64,000 nucleotides of DNA from Clitopilus passeckerianus (taxonomy: Eukaryota; Basidiomycota; Agaricomycetes; Agaricales; Entolomataceae). Shown here in pieces: positions 1 to 11,373 of the stretch (position 1 is its first letter; each line of letters opens with the position of its first letter). A program made the position numbers and the translations under genes. The notes under the pieces are model-generated. The model was not told the origin of the DNA, did no database searches, and saw nothing but the letters and a program-made list of their open reading frames with translations. The DNA lies in the NCBI GenBank assembly GCA_944990035.1, contig CALYLX010000132.1:17767-81766 (forward strand). The letters are read 5' to 3'.

Positions 1-328
1 ACTGTTCTTCAAACATCAAATCTTCGTCGTCTGAATCGAGTTCTCGGTCATACTGCCCCAGGAAAGACATTCCAGGTGCCTGCGTAGCTGAAGCTTTGTC
101 GCTCAGCTTTAGTTTGAGCTTGGGCTGTAGTTTAGGCCTAGTTGTTGAGGACCGCGTCGCTCGTTCCATCGGTTCTGGGGCAGCATGGTGTGTAACGGTA
201 GCACTCCGTAGCCGCAGTGAAGGTCGTGAGCCGGACGCATGTGCATTGTTGTTGGAAGGAGCTGTTGACGGGCCAGCTTTAGTTTGAGGAACTTCAACGT
301 CGTCCACTATGATGAGGTCGTCGTCCAT
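1..328 (-). CDS. TAF7: TFIID subunit TAF7 (TAFII55), N-terminal part
   Basis: The ATG lies at 326-328 and the frame stays open for 109 codons until it runs off the window at base 1, so only the N-terminus is present. The visible part is a Ser/Ala/Arg-rich stretch, then a basic segment, then an acidic stretch and FEEQ at the edge. In TAF7 proteins an acidic linker followed by EEQFILR opens the conserved TAFII55 domain, which binds TAF1 inside the general transcription factor TFIID in the nucleus. The order LGQYDRELDSDDED followed by FEEQ fits that boundary well. The identification rests on this short junction because the domain itself is outside the window. The gene sits downstream of SAM37 on the same strand, about 180 bp away. 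Confidence 0.7.
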   Translation of the reverse strand, partial: MDDDLIIVDDVEVPQTKAGPSTAPSNNNAHASGSRPSLRLRSATVTHHAAPEPMERATRSSTTRPKLQPKLKLKLSDKASATQAPGMSFLGQYDRELDSDDEDLMFEEQ

Positions 329-511
329 AGTTCGCAAGATTGTTGTGTCACGACATGTGACAGCACCTACACTGAACCAACACGCTTGCTTTCATGCGCC
401 AACACTTCAAGCTTCAAGCTTCAGGTGTCTCGAGAGGTATTTCATTAGATGTGTAGACGATGATAAAGCTCCGAACAGCAACCGGTAATCTAATGGCTAA
501 AAGAAAAGGCA

Positions 512-1836
512 TCAATCCTCTTCTTCCTCTTCCTCCTCCTTCCTTTGCGCCAATGCTCCCTGAGCCTCGAGCCTAGTTTGAAGTAGCCGTGCATTCGTTA
601 ACAGGTACACAGCCAGGCTACCCAGCGTTAATCCAAGAAATCCCCACCGCATCCTAGCAAAGTGAGCGTCCTCTGGTGTTGACTTGTCGGTCGCCTCCGT
701 GGTCTGGCTTATTTGGGGGAGCAAGGCTTGCCAGAAGGAAGGCTCTTCCTTGATTATTTGGATGGCTTCTGGGCTTTGGGTTATTGTTAATGACATTATG
801 CGTTGACTATGTGAGAGCAAAGGCGAATAGGTCGATTTTATGAAGGTTTGCAGTGTAGGGTCAGGATATTTGGGCTCCGAGAGAAGTAGTACGTGTGCTG
901 CGATGACGAGGTCAAGGAGAGACGGCCTGGGGAAGAATGGTCAACGTTAGAATTAGAGACAAGGCTCGGCGGCGCACCCTCGTTCGAACACGTAAGGTTT
1001 ATTTCCGAGAAGCCCAAGATAAATATCCAGAGTTTCCTTTCCCTTGTCAAGTATCTATTGAGAGAGGGAAGTCAAGCGTCATCAAATGGAAACTTCCATT
1101 GCATACCTTTTCACGTCCAAAGGCCTGTTGGAAGGCTTTGCTGTGCTCTTCCTTCTGCTCCTCTTTCTCTTCTTGTTTGGATTTGGGTTTGAAAAGTGAC
1201 TTCTCCTTCGTGTCGTCTTTATGTACGTTCCAGAGACCGGCTACTTCTAGCCTGGGTCTATAAGACTCTCGAATACGAGCCGGCATGTAATATCGGTGTG
1301 GAACGGGAAATAGAGAGATCAACGCAGGATGTGTCAACCCATACCAGTTCTCAAGCTGGGAGAACAAGGAATAATACTACAACCAAATCAGCCGCAGGAG
1401 CGACAAGGATATCGCTAGTGTACTCACTAGTAGATCGCCTAGATGAGACTCGGCGTGTGCTAGCCAAGCTACTTGTTGGGCCTTCTCAGAACTAGGCAGA
1501 GTAGGGAACATGTCGGACCTATTCTGCCCACTCGCGCTGGTCAAGTCAGAGACGTATTTCACAATTGAACGGAATCCTGCTAGGATATGTTGTTCATGAG
1601 CAAGGAATGGAAGCTGTCCTAATATACCTCATCAACGGATAGCAAAACAAATCATTGAACCGCACAGACCTACCAGTTGGAGAGAGGTCAGGATTGTTGC
1701 ATTCAACGACATTGAACTTTCCAGGGAGAACGCGTTGCAGATACATCAATGTTGCAAGACATATCGGGTCAGACGAAGGCAGCCCCCATCGAGCACCCCA
1801 GATATATAGAGTTGGTATTTTGCTTTTTGAGGCCAT
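512..1836 (-). CDS. SAM37: Sam37/metaxin-like component of the mitochondrial outer-membrane SAM complex
   Basis: Five exons join cleanly (1836-1674, 1618-1428, 1355-1107, 1054-978, 926-512) through GT-AG introns of 46-75 nt to give 364 residues. The N-terminus has the Tom37/metaxin pattern: LYIWGARWGLPSSDP near residue 10, then NNPDLSPTG joined to QLPFLAHE across intron 1, which is the thioredoxin-like GST fold. The middle holds a Lys/Glu-rich segment, and the fourth junction restores FERGPSLLDLVIAAH, the helical GST-C signature. One hydrophobic helix near the C-terminus (WGFLGLTLGSLAVYLL) is followed by a Glu-rich tail, as expected for a protein anchored in the outer membrane. In known fungi Sam37 helps the sorting and assembly machinery release beta-barrel proteins. 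Family membership is well supported. The precise orthology (Sam37 versus another metaxin) is inferred. Confidence 0.75.
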
Positions 1837-2559
1837 GTCTTCGTGGCTTGGGAACGTAAGTTCACGGCTCCAGGTGCCAGAGTGCGTTTGATGTATTGAT
1901 CGGGGCAGACCATTTATTTCCCCGCTTCCATCTGTGTTGGCAGGTTGCTGTGTGTTCTTGAGGTCTTGTATCGCAATCTTGTTCTTTCAGGCTTCTCCAT
2001 ATTCATATCCATGTGACTTCTCAATGCCACTGGGTTTTTGAGATGCTCAGGCAGCTCGCGGCCCGCCTGCATTCGATTGTTTTTCCGCTTCCCTTGATGC
2101 CATTTGGAAGAACACACGAACGGGACCGTGCACCTGATTGTTTTCCCAAACCAAACTCATGGCAGAGCATCTCGAGACAGCTACAATCCTCTGCTTTGCT
2201 ACAATCACGGTCATCTACGACAGATTCGGCACACAGATTCACACCCGGCTGCAATTCTCTTTCGCTCAATTATGCATGCATAGCTCATGATTGGCTGTAC
2301 CAACGTGTATGCACAGGAAAGAAGCTCGCGGAGCCGCCGGGATAGTCAAGGTCATGCATCGGTCCGCTGGCTTGACCGGATTTGTTTCCGTTGCATTAAT
2401 ATTGCAACTCGTTGTCTTCTACCCAAGGATTATCGTAGGTAGAAGCTCGGATGATGCTCCACGAACCCACGGAATCCGTCACCAGGGCTATTGGCTTTCG
2501 ATTGTCTACAGTATTTAAGACGTCGAGACGGCCAGGGTAGGTCCCGAGTTGAAGTAAAG
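1837..2559. other. Divergent intergenic region, SAM37 / pectate lyase
   Basis: This 723-bp stretch separates two divergent genes. Short open frames occur on both strands, but none has splice context or family resemblance. Apart from the TATA-like element near its right end nothing specific is visible. Confidence 0.5.
2512..2518 (+). promoter_or_regulatory. TATA-like element of the pectate lyase gene
   Basis: TATTTAA lies 42 bases before the ATG of the pectate lyase gene, a normal distance for a short-leader fungal promoter. It is a weak match seen by eye only. Confidence 0.3.
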
Positions 2560-4234
2560 ATGAAGCTTTCAACTACACTTGTATTTATCTCCTCGTTAAT
2601 CTCGCTTTGCTCTGCCATTCCCGCCTTTCCGGGCGCCGTAGGTGAATCACAATCGACACTCTAGATGTCGCAATTGCTTACGGTTCCTCAGGCTTCGGTG
2701 CCCAAGCTACCGGCGGGCGAGGTGGTGAGGTCTATGTTGTGACCAACCTCAATGATTCTGGGTCAGGCAGTTTCCGCGACGCTGTCTCTAAATCCAATCG
2801 GGTAGGCTCCCACCTACCCTCCTGGTTCTCGTTTGAAACTCAATGGCCCCTGTGACAGATTGTGGTTTTTGCTGTTGGAGGTCTCATTAACATCAGCAGC
2901 AGGATTGTTGTGAGCTCGCATGTAACGATTGCCGGCCAGACAGCTCCAGGCCAAGGCATCACCGTGTACGGAAATGGCCTATCCTACTCTGCGGCTGACA
3001 ATACAATTACGCGCTATATTCGCTTCCGGATGGGTAAAGGAGGTATGCATTCTCACTTAGCATGGACTTCCTCTTGCTCATTACGAGCTTTATAGGCGAC
3101 TCGGGAAAAGATGGAATCACCATCGCAAACGGCGCTAACATGATCTTTGACCATGTTTCTGTCTCCTGGGGACGTGACGAGACTTTTTCTATCAACGGAG
3201 ATGTCTCCAACGTCACCATCTCGGACTCCATCATCGCTCAGGGACTTGACACTCACTCCTGCGGTGGTTTAATGCAAACCAGTGGCGGGTTGAGTATCAT
3301 TCGCTCCTTATACATTGATAACAAGACTAGGAACCCGAAGGTTAAGGGCGTCAACGAGTTTGTAAACAATGTCGTAAGTATCTACCCGCACCGAATGAGA
3401 TGAGGACACCGACCGACTTTCAGGTGTACAACTGGGGTGCAGGTGGCGGCTATATCGCTGGAGACTCGGATGGTCCCTCCTACGCGAACATCCTGAACAA
3501 TGTTTTCATTAGCGGCCCCTCTACGTCAACTCATCCCTGTAAGTTCCGCTTTTGTATCTAGCGACATCTTCTGACGAAACCCTTCATAGTCACTCGTGGA
3601 AATGCTAACTTCCATACCTACGTCTCCAACAATTACTACGATCCTGACCAGGTTTGTCTTGTTGAATCTTGGGGAAACCTGATAGCTCAACGTGAACACG
3701 TTTTGTGACAGGACGGTACTCTCAATGGATTCATCCTTAGCCAGAGCACGGACAACTACTCCGGTGTCGATTTCCAGTCAACGAAATACGACTACCCAAC
3801 AGTGGCCAATCTCCTTAGCCCCACTGATGCATATGCGAAAGTGAAAGCTTCGGCGGGCTGCAGCAAGTCTCGAGACCATGTCGACGACTACCTGATCAAC
3901 ACCGAGCTAGCCTCCCTTGGCAAGAAGGGCGCTATAATTTCAGACGAAAACGCTTCACCGATTAATGGGGCTGGACCTATCTCAGGCGGAACTGTGAGTC
4001 TCAGAATGTGTATTTGCAACCGTCATCTGACGAAGTCAAATAGGCACCCACAGACACAGACGGAGATGGCATTCCCGATGCTTATGAGAGTGCACATGGC
4101 ACCGACCCGAAGGTCAAGGATTCTACGAAAATTGCCTCAAACGGTTACGCTAGTAAGTCACTCGTTATTATGACACGCAATCATGCTAAAGTTGGTCTCT
4201 AGACATTGAGAACTACATAAACTCTCTTGTTTAA
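2560..4234 (+). CDS. Secreted pectate lyase, polysaccharide lyase family 1
   Basis: Nine exons (2560-2641, 2692-2801, 2859-3042, 3096-3373, 3424-3538, 3590-3651, 3712-3993, 4044-4152, 4203-4234) add up to exactly 418 codons including the stop, or 417 residues. Residues 1-19 form a signal peptide ending in LCSA. The mature start [18 protein letters not shown], then [16 protein letters not shown] and IVVFAVGG, are typical of the PL1 right-handed beta-helix. [11 protein letters not shown] and [11 protein letters not shown] follow as expected. Enzymes of this family cleave polygalacturonan by calcium-dependent beta-elimination outside the cell. The C-terminus carries [19 protein letters not shown], a thrombospondin-type-3-like, probably calcium-binding, motif joined to a short tail [10 protein letters not shown]. 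All splice sites are GT-AG. It is the only intact plant-wall-degrading gene in the window. Confidence 0.88.
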
Positions 4235-4405
4235 ACCAGACCGTTGAGCCTTTGGTCGCAGTACATATATGAATTGTATCCGAGAACCTTGATTTATCGC
4301 TATCAGTCCGTTATTTCAAGTTTGACGTCAGTACCGTTGTCCTTCGCCGCACCAGGAGATGCAGACCGCCTGTACACAGCAGCGACCGTATGTTCGTTCA
4401 AGCCG

Positions 4406-5385
4406 TTAACCTGATGAAACTGTCAGTGATCCATGGACAATCACCCTTTCAAGAACGGATCTGACCTGTTTGACGAGGCTAGCAGCTGGATGGACTTTTC
4501 TCTTGTCATCTTGGAACAAATGCGCATTTATAATCTCACGGACACAGTAGGGGGGCATCCCACCTCTCCAAAGACCCTGCGCAATTAGGAACTCTGAGGT
4601 ACGTTGGATCCCGTTCACGGGAGAGGGGAAAGTATGGACTTTTACCCAATGGTCTATACCAGAAAATAACGGTCATATATGTACTTGATTGCGAGATTTG
4701 AGATCCTGTGAGTGCACTTCCCAGGTTGTCTCGTGTTGCTCTCGAGTGGGAATGTCAGCACCAAGCCTAGTACGCCAGAGGTTAAAACATTCCCTCATGT
4801 GAGATGGGGTTGAAACACAACCCAACACGCAGATCTCCCACTCTACTTGGTCCTAGAAGCGGCTTCGGTGGAGTATGAATGTAATCAGAGGGTCTAGTCC
4901 TAACACGCCGTATATGCTTGATACGAAGTCGGATCGTCCCCACCTCTGATGGTAGAAGAGAGGCGTCGTATTCATCTGTGGTCAAATGGCCATCATCCAC
5001 CAGCATCTCACATTTCATGCGACGCACCGACATTTTCTACCTTCTGGAAAAAGAAGGGTCGTTCTGTTGTCGCGAATATCCTGGCACCCCATCTACAGGT
5101 TGCACCTTTTTCATTGAGGAAGCGACCCGGAAACACTTGACCATCCAAGGTGATAAAGGCACAGGAGTCTATCTGGCTCCCATGATCAACCCAGTGAACG
5201 ACAAACGTCTGACGGGAGAAATGAGCCAAAGAAAGACGCTTTAGACGGAAACATACCTTGCCTGGATATCCTGGTATCCAGCAAGAGACTGTGCGCGTGG
5301 TTAGGTCCACTGTGGCTGAGCGTTCTGGAAGAGGCACTCCATTTGTTGAAATACAAGCTGAATATTCTTGAAAGGTCAGAGACAT
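4406..5385 (-). CDS. DUF7918-type protein of unknown function
   Basis: The ATG at 5383-5385 opens SLTFQEYSACISTNG, followed by SCWIPGYPGK. An intron (about 5264-5216) leads to TFVVHWVDHG, then ITLDGQVFPG and TTERPFFFQKVE, and after another break LPSEVGTIRLRIKHI. This order (N-terminal EYSA..I.VDG, CWI, HW.D, TTERPF.FSK, GTI.LRI) is that of DUF7918 proteins, which are expanded in Agaricomycetes and have no known activity. A further downstream segment with EFLIAQGLWRGGMPP resembles the C-terminal part of the family. The joins after about 5080 are unresolved: an exon change near 5050-5020 would need a very short intron, and the route to the terminal exon at 4406-4575 is a guess. The left boundary is therefore approximate, and the gene could be damaged. 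Confidence 0.5.
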
Positions 5386-5642
5386 CTCTTGATAGGTATA
5401 TCCCAAAGTGGGGAAGTCAAGTCATTTTGGCAAGCGTTTATATATCCTACCTGGACATGGCCTTTATGCACGCTTTGGCTTCAACTTTGACCTGATCCAA
5501 GTTCCTTTGTTTGCGTTCAAAAGACCTTTGTTTCTATTTTTAGCTCGGACGCGGTTGAACGCGCTTCATTACAAACGCACGTGCAGTGACTCGACGCATC
5601 TCACTCAGCACATTGTCACTCAAGCCGATCGCGACCAGCACC

Positions 5643-7059
5643 ATGCCAGCAAAGAGGAACTCCAAGAGAAAGGTGACAGACTCCGACTCTGAACCAGAAG
5701 ACCCTAAAAGGACGAAAAAGTCCAAGGCCTCACAAGAAACCCAGTCGGAGAGTCAATTGCAAAGCCAGTCTCAGAGTCGGGCAGAGGAGGCGTCGAGCAA
5801 CCCCAACCAAAGAACAAGGTTCTGCCTCCGAACATTACTTTCCCGGAAAAGCACCCAGGGACGCTCCGTATCGCTTGTTGGAATATCTGTGGATTGGCAG
5901 CAAGTTCCAAGAAGGTACACCTAATATATACATTTCATCTCCAGCCGCTGGCTTAGAAATATTTTCAACAGGGCTTCAAGTACTACGTGGAAGCCGAAAA
6001 TCCAGATATTTTAGTCCTTTCAGAGACCAAAGTAGCTCTGCTTGTTGCTCCCCTTAGAAAATGCCTAAAATGTTGTACAGGTCAATAATGAACCCTTGGA
6101 TCCAGTTCTCAATGACCGGTACCCCCACAGGTATTGGTCTATATCGGACACCAAAACATATGGTTATTATGAATTTTGAGTTCCCCTCACACATACTCAC
6201 GTGTTTACTTAGCTGGGACCGCTATTTTGTCGAAGGTGAAACCAGTGGCTGTTACAATGACCCTTCCGGGCCTTCCAAATTCAAGCTCTGCGAAAGGGAG
6301 GATCATCACCCTAGAGTTTGAGACCTGCTACCTCATCGGAACATATGTGGTTAATGCTGGTCAAAACCTCAAGGTGTGCGAGCAACTTATCGCTTGTTAA
6401 CAGCATGACTAAGTGGTATTCAACATCGCAGACGCTGAACGCAAAGAAAGAATGGAACGAACACTTTGAACAATACATTCGGGATCTTGACAAGAAGAAA
6501 CCAGTGATATGGTGCGGTGACCTCAACGTCGCTCCCACTGCTATGGGTACAACCTTTCTTTCCACGCAGCGGAGTATAAACCTGGATTTATTCCTTGTGC
6601 TTAGATCTCGCAAACGCCAGGAAGAATTGGAATAAGACACCAGGCTACACGGAGGCAGAAACGACATCATTCAAGAATATTCTTGACCCTCCAGAAGACT
6701 CTGGTAGCACAGCTAAATTCGTGGACGTCTGGCGGCAGCTGCATCCAAATGACAAGCACTTTACGTACTTTTCCTACCGTTTCAACTGTAGGGAAAAGGG
6801 TCTTGGATGGCGATTAGACATGTGTAGGTTGCCTTTAAATACCCAGGCCATTCATATTGATGAACCTTCTACCAGTTGTTTTAAGCGAAAGGATAGTTGA
6901 CAAGGTTAAAATGGTAAGCCTCAAGTACTTTTTGCTTCTCCTTCTCACTTCAACGCTGCGTAGTGCGAAATTAGGAGCGAGATATATGGCGCTTCAGACC
7001 ACTGTCCAATTGTCATGGAATTTGAAGGAAGTTCAAAGGAGCTGGAAACCTCAGGTTAG
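5643..7059 (+). CDS. AP endonuclease of the ExoIII/APE1 family
   Basis: The protein incises DNA 5' of abasic sites in base excision repair. A basic and acidic nuclear N-terminus (KRNSKRKVTDSDSEPED) precedes the catalytic fold: LRIACWNICGLAA, PDILVLSETK (metal-binding Glu), YAGTAILSKVKP, KPVIWCGDLNVAP (catalytic Asp and Asn), GWRLDMFVLSERI and GASDHCPIVMEF (catalytic Asp-His). About eight introns are needed. Frames before 5743 and after 5792 differ, and the simplest join is a 41-nt intron at 5744-5784. The stop is taken at 7057-7059. A last intron could move it to about 7107. An in-frame GTG upstream at 5586 was not used because ATG 5643 fits a nuclear protein better. It diverges from the DUF7918 gene across about 250 bp. 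Function is well supported; paralogue class within ExoIII-type enzymes is less so. Confidence 0.85.
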
Positions 7060-7175
7060 GTATTGGGACCCTAAGATAACATTATATTGCAGCCCTGCCT
7101 TTGTCCAGCTAATTTGACGAGGAACTTTGGACTCCACACATGTTATCTGATTACAAGGGGAACTAATTTCATATC

Positions 7176-7258
7176 GGGGTCATAGCTCAGTTGGGAGAGC
7201 AGTAGACTGAAGCAATTCAAACTTCTAAAGGTCCCGCGTTCAATCCGCGGTGACCCCA
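7176..7258 (+). tRNA. tRNA-Phe (GAA) with a 10-nt intron
   Basis: A full cloverleaf can be drawn. The acceptor GGGGTCA pairs with TGACCCC and leaves discriminator A. The D stem GCTC/GAGC encloses AGTTGGGA, and the T stem CCGCG/CGCGG encloses TTCAATC. The anticodon loop reads CTGAAG, so the anticodon is GAA. The sequence CAATTCAAAC after position 37 is an intron at the canonical place, between 37 and 38. The anticodon stem GTAGA/TCTAA has one G-A mismatch at 27-43; the other four pairs are good. Confidence 0.88.
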
Positions 7259-7377
7259 TATTTTTGCTGATTTTCCTGTATATGAAACTTGGAATTGCAG
7301 CAATATTTCTTCTGCAAAATTTACGCCAGTTCTCGGATGAACCGTAGGCCTGGTTGCTGGAATAATTTTACATCTGT

Positions 7378-8759
7378 CTACGTTGTGTATTCTCCAAAGC
7401 GGACATGACCGGTTTGGCCTGCATGGTTCCGTGCATCCTTCTCCCCCTTCAGTCCTTGTCCACAGTCCTTGAAAGGAGGTTCAGCACCGAAGGCTCGTAA
7501 TGAACTGAAACACAACACACCTCGCACTTCAAATCAAAGGTGGCAGTATTAGTATACGCTTTCTTACTGCGCAGTATGTCCGCCAGCTTCTTGGCAGCAG
7601 GAAGTATTGGATCCAGTTCCTCGGGCAGTCGCTAGAATCAAGGAATTGGCTCAGCATAACAACAGGTATGGATACACCTGCTTGACAAACTCACCGGAAA
7701 AACTGTCTGATGCCATTCCGCTGGTGCTTCGACCATTGGTGACAAGCTCACTACATCATAGTGAATCCCAGAATAGATGAGAAGGCAGCGATTTTCCGCG
7801 ATATCGCCCTCAGGTGGTGTAAACTGATCGATGCGTCCAGTCTCAACATCTATACTCGAAATTTCAGTGCCATAGTGTGCTGCAAGAATACCAAGCTCGA
7901 TGGCACCACCCCATGTAGATGGCTTGCTGATCGTCTCGATGTACTTCTGCGGCGGCATCCTAGATACAGTAGGATGTTTGAATGTCCTTACTTTTTCAAA
8001 AAGAGCGGGAGGATAGTTACCCAAGAATAGCTTCATTGTAGAGCTCGGGGTTTCCGCGAATTCCATCTGCAACGACTGCACGCAATTTGGGTCAGCTCTT
8101 CAAGCATACAATTATAGGGCTCGCGCTTACTCTTACGCATCTCTTGTGCTTTGTGCATGTCTTGAGCGAAAATAAGTGCCACAGATGAGAACAAGCAGGA
8201 GTTATCATCTGGTACTACCTGCAGGGGAAACTCAGGGTTCCGTAGACATGAGTGTCGGTGCAACTCACCCTATGAACAAGGACACCACTATCCGTCTCGA
8301 CGTAGTCCGGCCCAGATGATCTGGAGGTGGCGGAAGAAGGCGCTGCATTGGTCACTCTAGGTCCGCTACGAGAAGGGGAAAGGGGTGCTCTTTGTTCAGC
8401 TGCAGCTCCCGCAGGGGAAGTAGCTTGTGCCACTGGCAGGCTGGGACCAGGATTCTCGCTGACGATGATCTGTTCCCCACTTTGGAGGCCAAGGCTTGAA
8501 ATTGGCAACTCTGGTATGAGCGTAAGTGCTCTCGGAGGGTACCCGGCTTTTACTACCAGTTGCGTATGGGAAGGATGAAAATCGTTGAGGCGAATGCACA
8601 AGCCGTAGGATGAGGTCACCCACGATTTTGGCGAGAAGGTAGGATCTTCGTTGTTGAGTATATTTCTTGCTGTAAATCTTGTACGGTATATTCTTCATTA
8701 TCGGTGGGAATCTGCAAGGTGGTTGTCCCTCCCGGGTGTCGAAGTCGAATTGCAACCAT
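7378..8759 (-). CDS. OTU1: Ubiquitin thioesterase OTU1 (YOD1-like deubiquitinase)
   Basis: The order of domains is that of OTU1/YOD1. An N-terminal UBX-like domain (MVAIRLRHPGG to SGEQIIV) contacts Cdc48/p97 in family members. A Ser/Pro-rich linker follows, then the OTU cysteine protease. The catalytic Cys is in PDDNSCLF. After splices restoring IVADGIRGNPELYNEAILG and MPPQKYIETI, the conserved KPSTWGGAIELGILAAHYG and the His region SGIHYDVV follow. Past two further introns the C-terminus is a C2H2 finger, LKCEDCGQGLKGEKDARNH, ending GQTGHVRFGEYTT. These enzymes trim ubiquitin chains on Cdc48 substrates in ER-associated degradation. All introns seen are GT-AG and about 48-70 nt. Only 84 bp separate its start from the stop of the ABC-F gene on the same strand. 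Confidence 0.9.
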
Positions 8760-8843
8760 GATGTTCAGAAGCAAAGTGCTAGTGGAGAGTGGCAAGATGG
8801 TGCAAACCAAATCAAGACGAGATGATCTAATCTAGTAATTGCC

Positions 8844-11373
8844 TCATTGAAGCAACCGCAACTTTGCACTAGCCCTCTCGGCAATCTGCTCGTACTTCCT
8901 CATGCCTCCCTCCAGCTTCTTAAGCTGGCCTTTGACTATCCGATAGACCACTCCGGGCTGGGCCTGCCAGCCGCTCTCCGCCTCCTCTTCTTCCTCGTCA
9001 GAGTAATCACTACCTTCTCCCAGAACATCGTCTGGAGACTCTCCTTCAACAACGCAACGCATAAAGAAACTGAGATCACCATTTTTAGCTTCAAATACAT
9101 CGATTTCAGTGACAAAAAAAAACATACCGGTCGTGAGTAACCACGAGCAAGGCACCGCGATACTGCCTCAAGGCGTCCACTAATGCAATGACCGTATCAA
9201 AGTCCAAGTGAGTCGTGACTTCGTCCAGAACCAGTAGATGCGGCGGTGTCCAGACCAGTCTTGCTAAAGCCAAACGGACCTTCAAAAAGTAAACGAGATC
9301 ATCAGTACAAACAGTAATAAGATAACTGTATCTGCCACCTTTTGGCCTCCAGAAAGCGCTCCAAGAGGAACATCGCTAGCAACCCTTCCAGCCAAACCAA
9401 CGCCGCTCAGCAAGACTCTACACTCCTGTTCAGTCCACGCCCCCCCAGTGATATCCATAATATCCTTCAGTGCTGTCAATTCGGGTTCAGCAGCTCCCTT
9501 CTTCTCCAGTGCCTCAACTGCATGCTGGGAAAAGCACTGAATCTTCGCCCTGGTATGCCTCGTCGCCGTGCCCTTGGTAGGTTTGAGTCCTGCCCCAGAT
9601 CCATCGATGCCGGCATTCTCTACGCCAACGACCAGTCCTACAAGTGTGGACTTGCCGCTCCCGTTCAGGCCAGCCAATCCAACCCGTTCTCCGGGGTGAA
9701 TGACCAGATCGATATCAGCCAACGTCGGTGCTTTCGACTTTGGATAAGTGTACGAGACTTTCTCGAGAGACACCAGTGCCCCGGGGAACCGAAGCTCGGC
9801 GGGTTCGTCAGGGATGCGGATATTGACACCAGGATCCTCCTTCGGAATCTCGATCTCCGCGCGGTTGGTTAAATGATATCCACCAAGGTCCCTGTTGAGC
9901 TTGAATCTGCCTCCTTTCAAGCCGACCTCCAACCCGGTTCTCTCTTCAAGCTTCTTCTTCCTGTTTGCGACTTGCTTGAGTTTCTTGTCATCACCAGTAC
10001 GTTTGGCGGCGGAGAGGGCGGAGGCAATGGAGGATTTAATGTGGTCGGTTTTCTTGTCCTGAGCTTGTTGCATCCGGGTGAGGTACTTTGTACGCGAGCG
10101 ACGTTCGTGTTCGTATAGCGATAGGTTGCCTTTGAAATACTCCAGCTTCTGTTCACGAAGAACAACGAGTTCGTCAGCGACTGCGTCTGCAAAGTCGCGA
10201 TCGTGCGTACTAAGAAGGAGGTATCAGCTCACGTATATTCGACGGTCAGGGAGGGAAATCCCTTACATTACCACAACTGTGGTATCATCCAGACTTTGCA
10301 CATAGCCCTGCAACCAGATGATGGCGGGCAGATCCAAGAAGTTCGTGCACTCGTCGAGCAGCAGAACGTCCACTCGCTGGAATAATGCACAAGCAAGAGA
10401 GCACCTCGTTCTCCAACCTCCACTGAGTGTCTTGAATGGTCGCTTGGAAGCCTCTTCGGAGAATCCTAAACCAAGCAAAACCGTTCTCGCCCGTGTTTCT
10501 GCACTGGCAGAGTCCATGGCATCCAATGACGACTGGAGGTCGGTCAACATGTCCACTGCTGCCTTGGTTTCCTCCTGCGTGGCGACAGGTGAAATATCGC
10601 TTCCGGGCTGGTCAAGAAGAGTCTCCGCTTCGGCGAGTTCTGCTTCAGAAACCAGAAGGTCCTTCCTTGCTTTTACCCCTCGAGCACCGCTGCGGCGGGC
10701 TGCGATTTTGGACATTTCATCGTACTTGTGCTTTAGATATGCATGCCTAAGTCGCCTGTATACCTGGACGATGGCAAGTGGGTCCCTAGTATTCTCGAGG
10801 GCATCGGAAAGGTCTAAAGATAAATGTTCATGTTGTGGATATAAGGTGAAAGAAATTGCAGCGTACATTTGGCCTCAATCAGAGCACGTTCGCGACTAGC
10901 ATCGCTTCGAAGGACATGCTCCAGAACAGTGCGATCACCGAGGTCCAAGTTCGCCAGGTCCTCGTTTACAGACGACAAGTTGCTATTGACAAAATCCGTT
11001 TGCCCAAGCAGTAGGACCTTTAGGCTCCAAGGTATGCCTGGGATCAAGCCATCCGCAATCGCGCGGAAAAGAGTTGATTTGCCAGTCCCGTTCCGACCGA
11101 CTAGGACGTAGTGTTTATTTTCCCTTAGTGTAAGGTTGGCATGGGAGAGAAGATCTCGACCTCCCACGGTTATTGTTATATCCTTGATGTCGATCTACAG
11201 ATGTTGCCGTGGTGAGTTTCTTACGGGGGTACCGGATGTAAGCGCAAGACCCAGCAACAGACCTCCTTGGAGTGTGGGGTATCAGTCGCGTCGACGTGGA
11301 ATCGACTTTGTTGAGCAGTGACAACGATCTTAGCCGCACTAGAAGAAATCGTTTTCTTGTCTTTCAGAGGCAT
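8844..11373 (-). CDS. ABC-F family ATPase (twin-cassette, non-transporter)
   Basis: Two complete ATP-binding cassettes lie in one chain with no membrane segment, which defines ABC-F proteins such as Gcn20 and Arb1 that act on ribosomes. Cassette 1 has Walker A GRNGTGKST, the signature LSGGW and Walker B VLLLDECTNFLD. Cassette 2 has GLNGSGKST, LSGGQ and VLDEVTTHLDFD with THDRYFV. The linker between them is Lys/Gln-rich, and an acidic run (SDYSDEEEEEAE) lies near the C-terminus. The start is the ATG at 11371-11373. Introns interrupt after SKE near the N-terminus, whose donor GTCTGT is unusual, and at four further places. The glutamine of the first signature motif is replaced by Trp, as also occurs in other ABC-F proteins. 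Which ABC-F subfamily it belongs to cannot be settled by reading. Confidence 0.85.
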
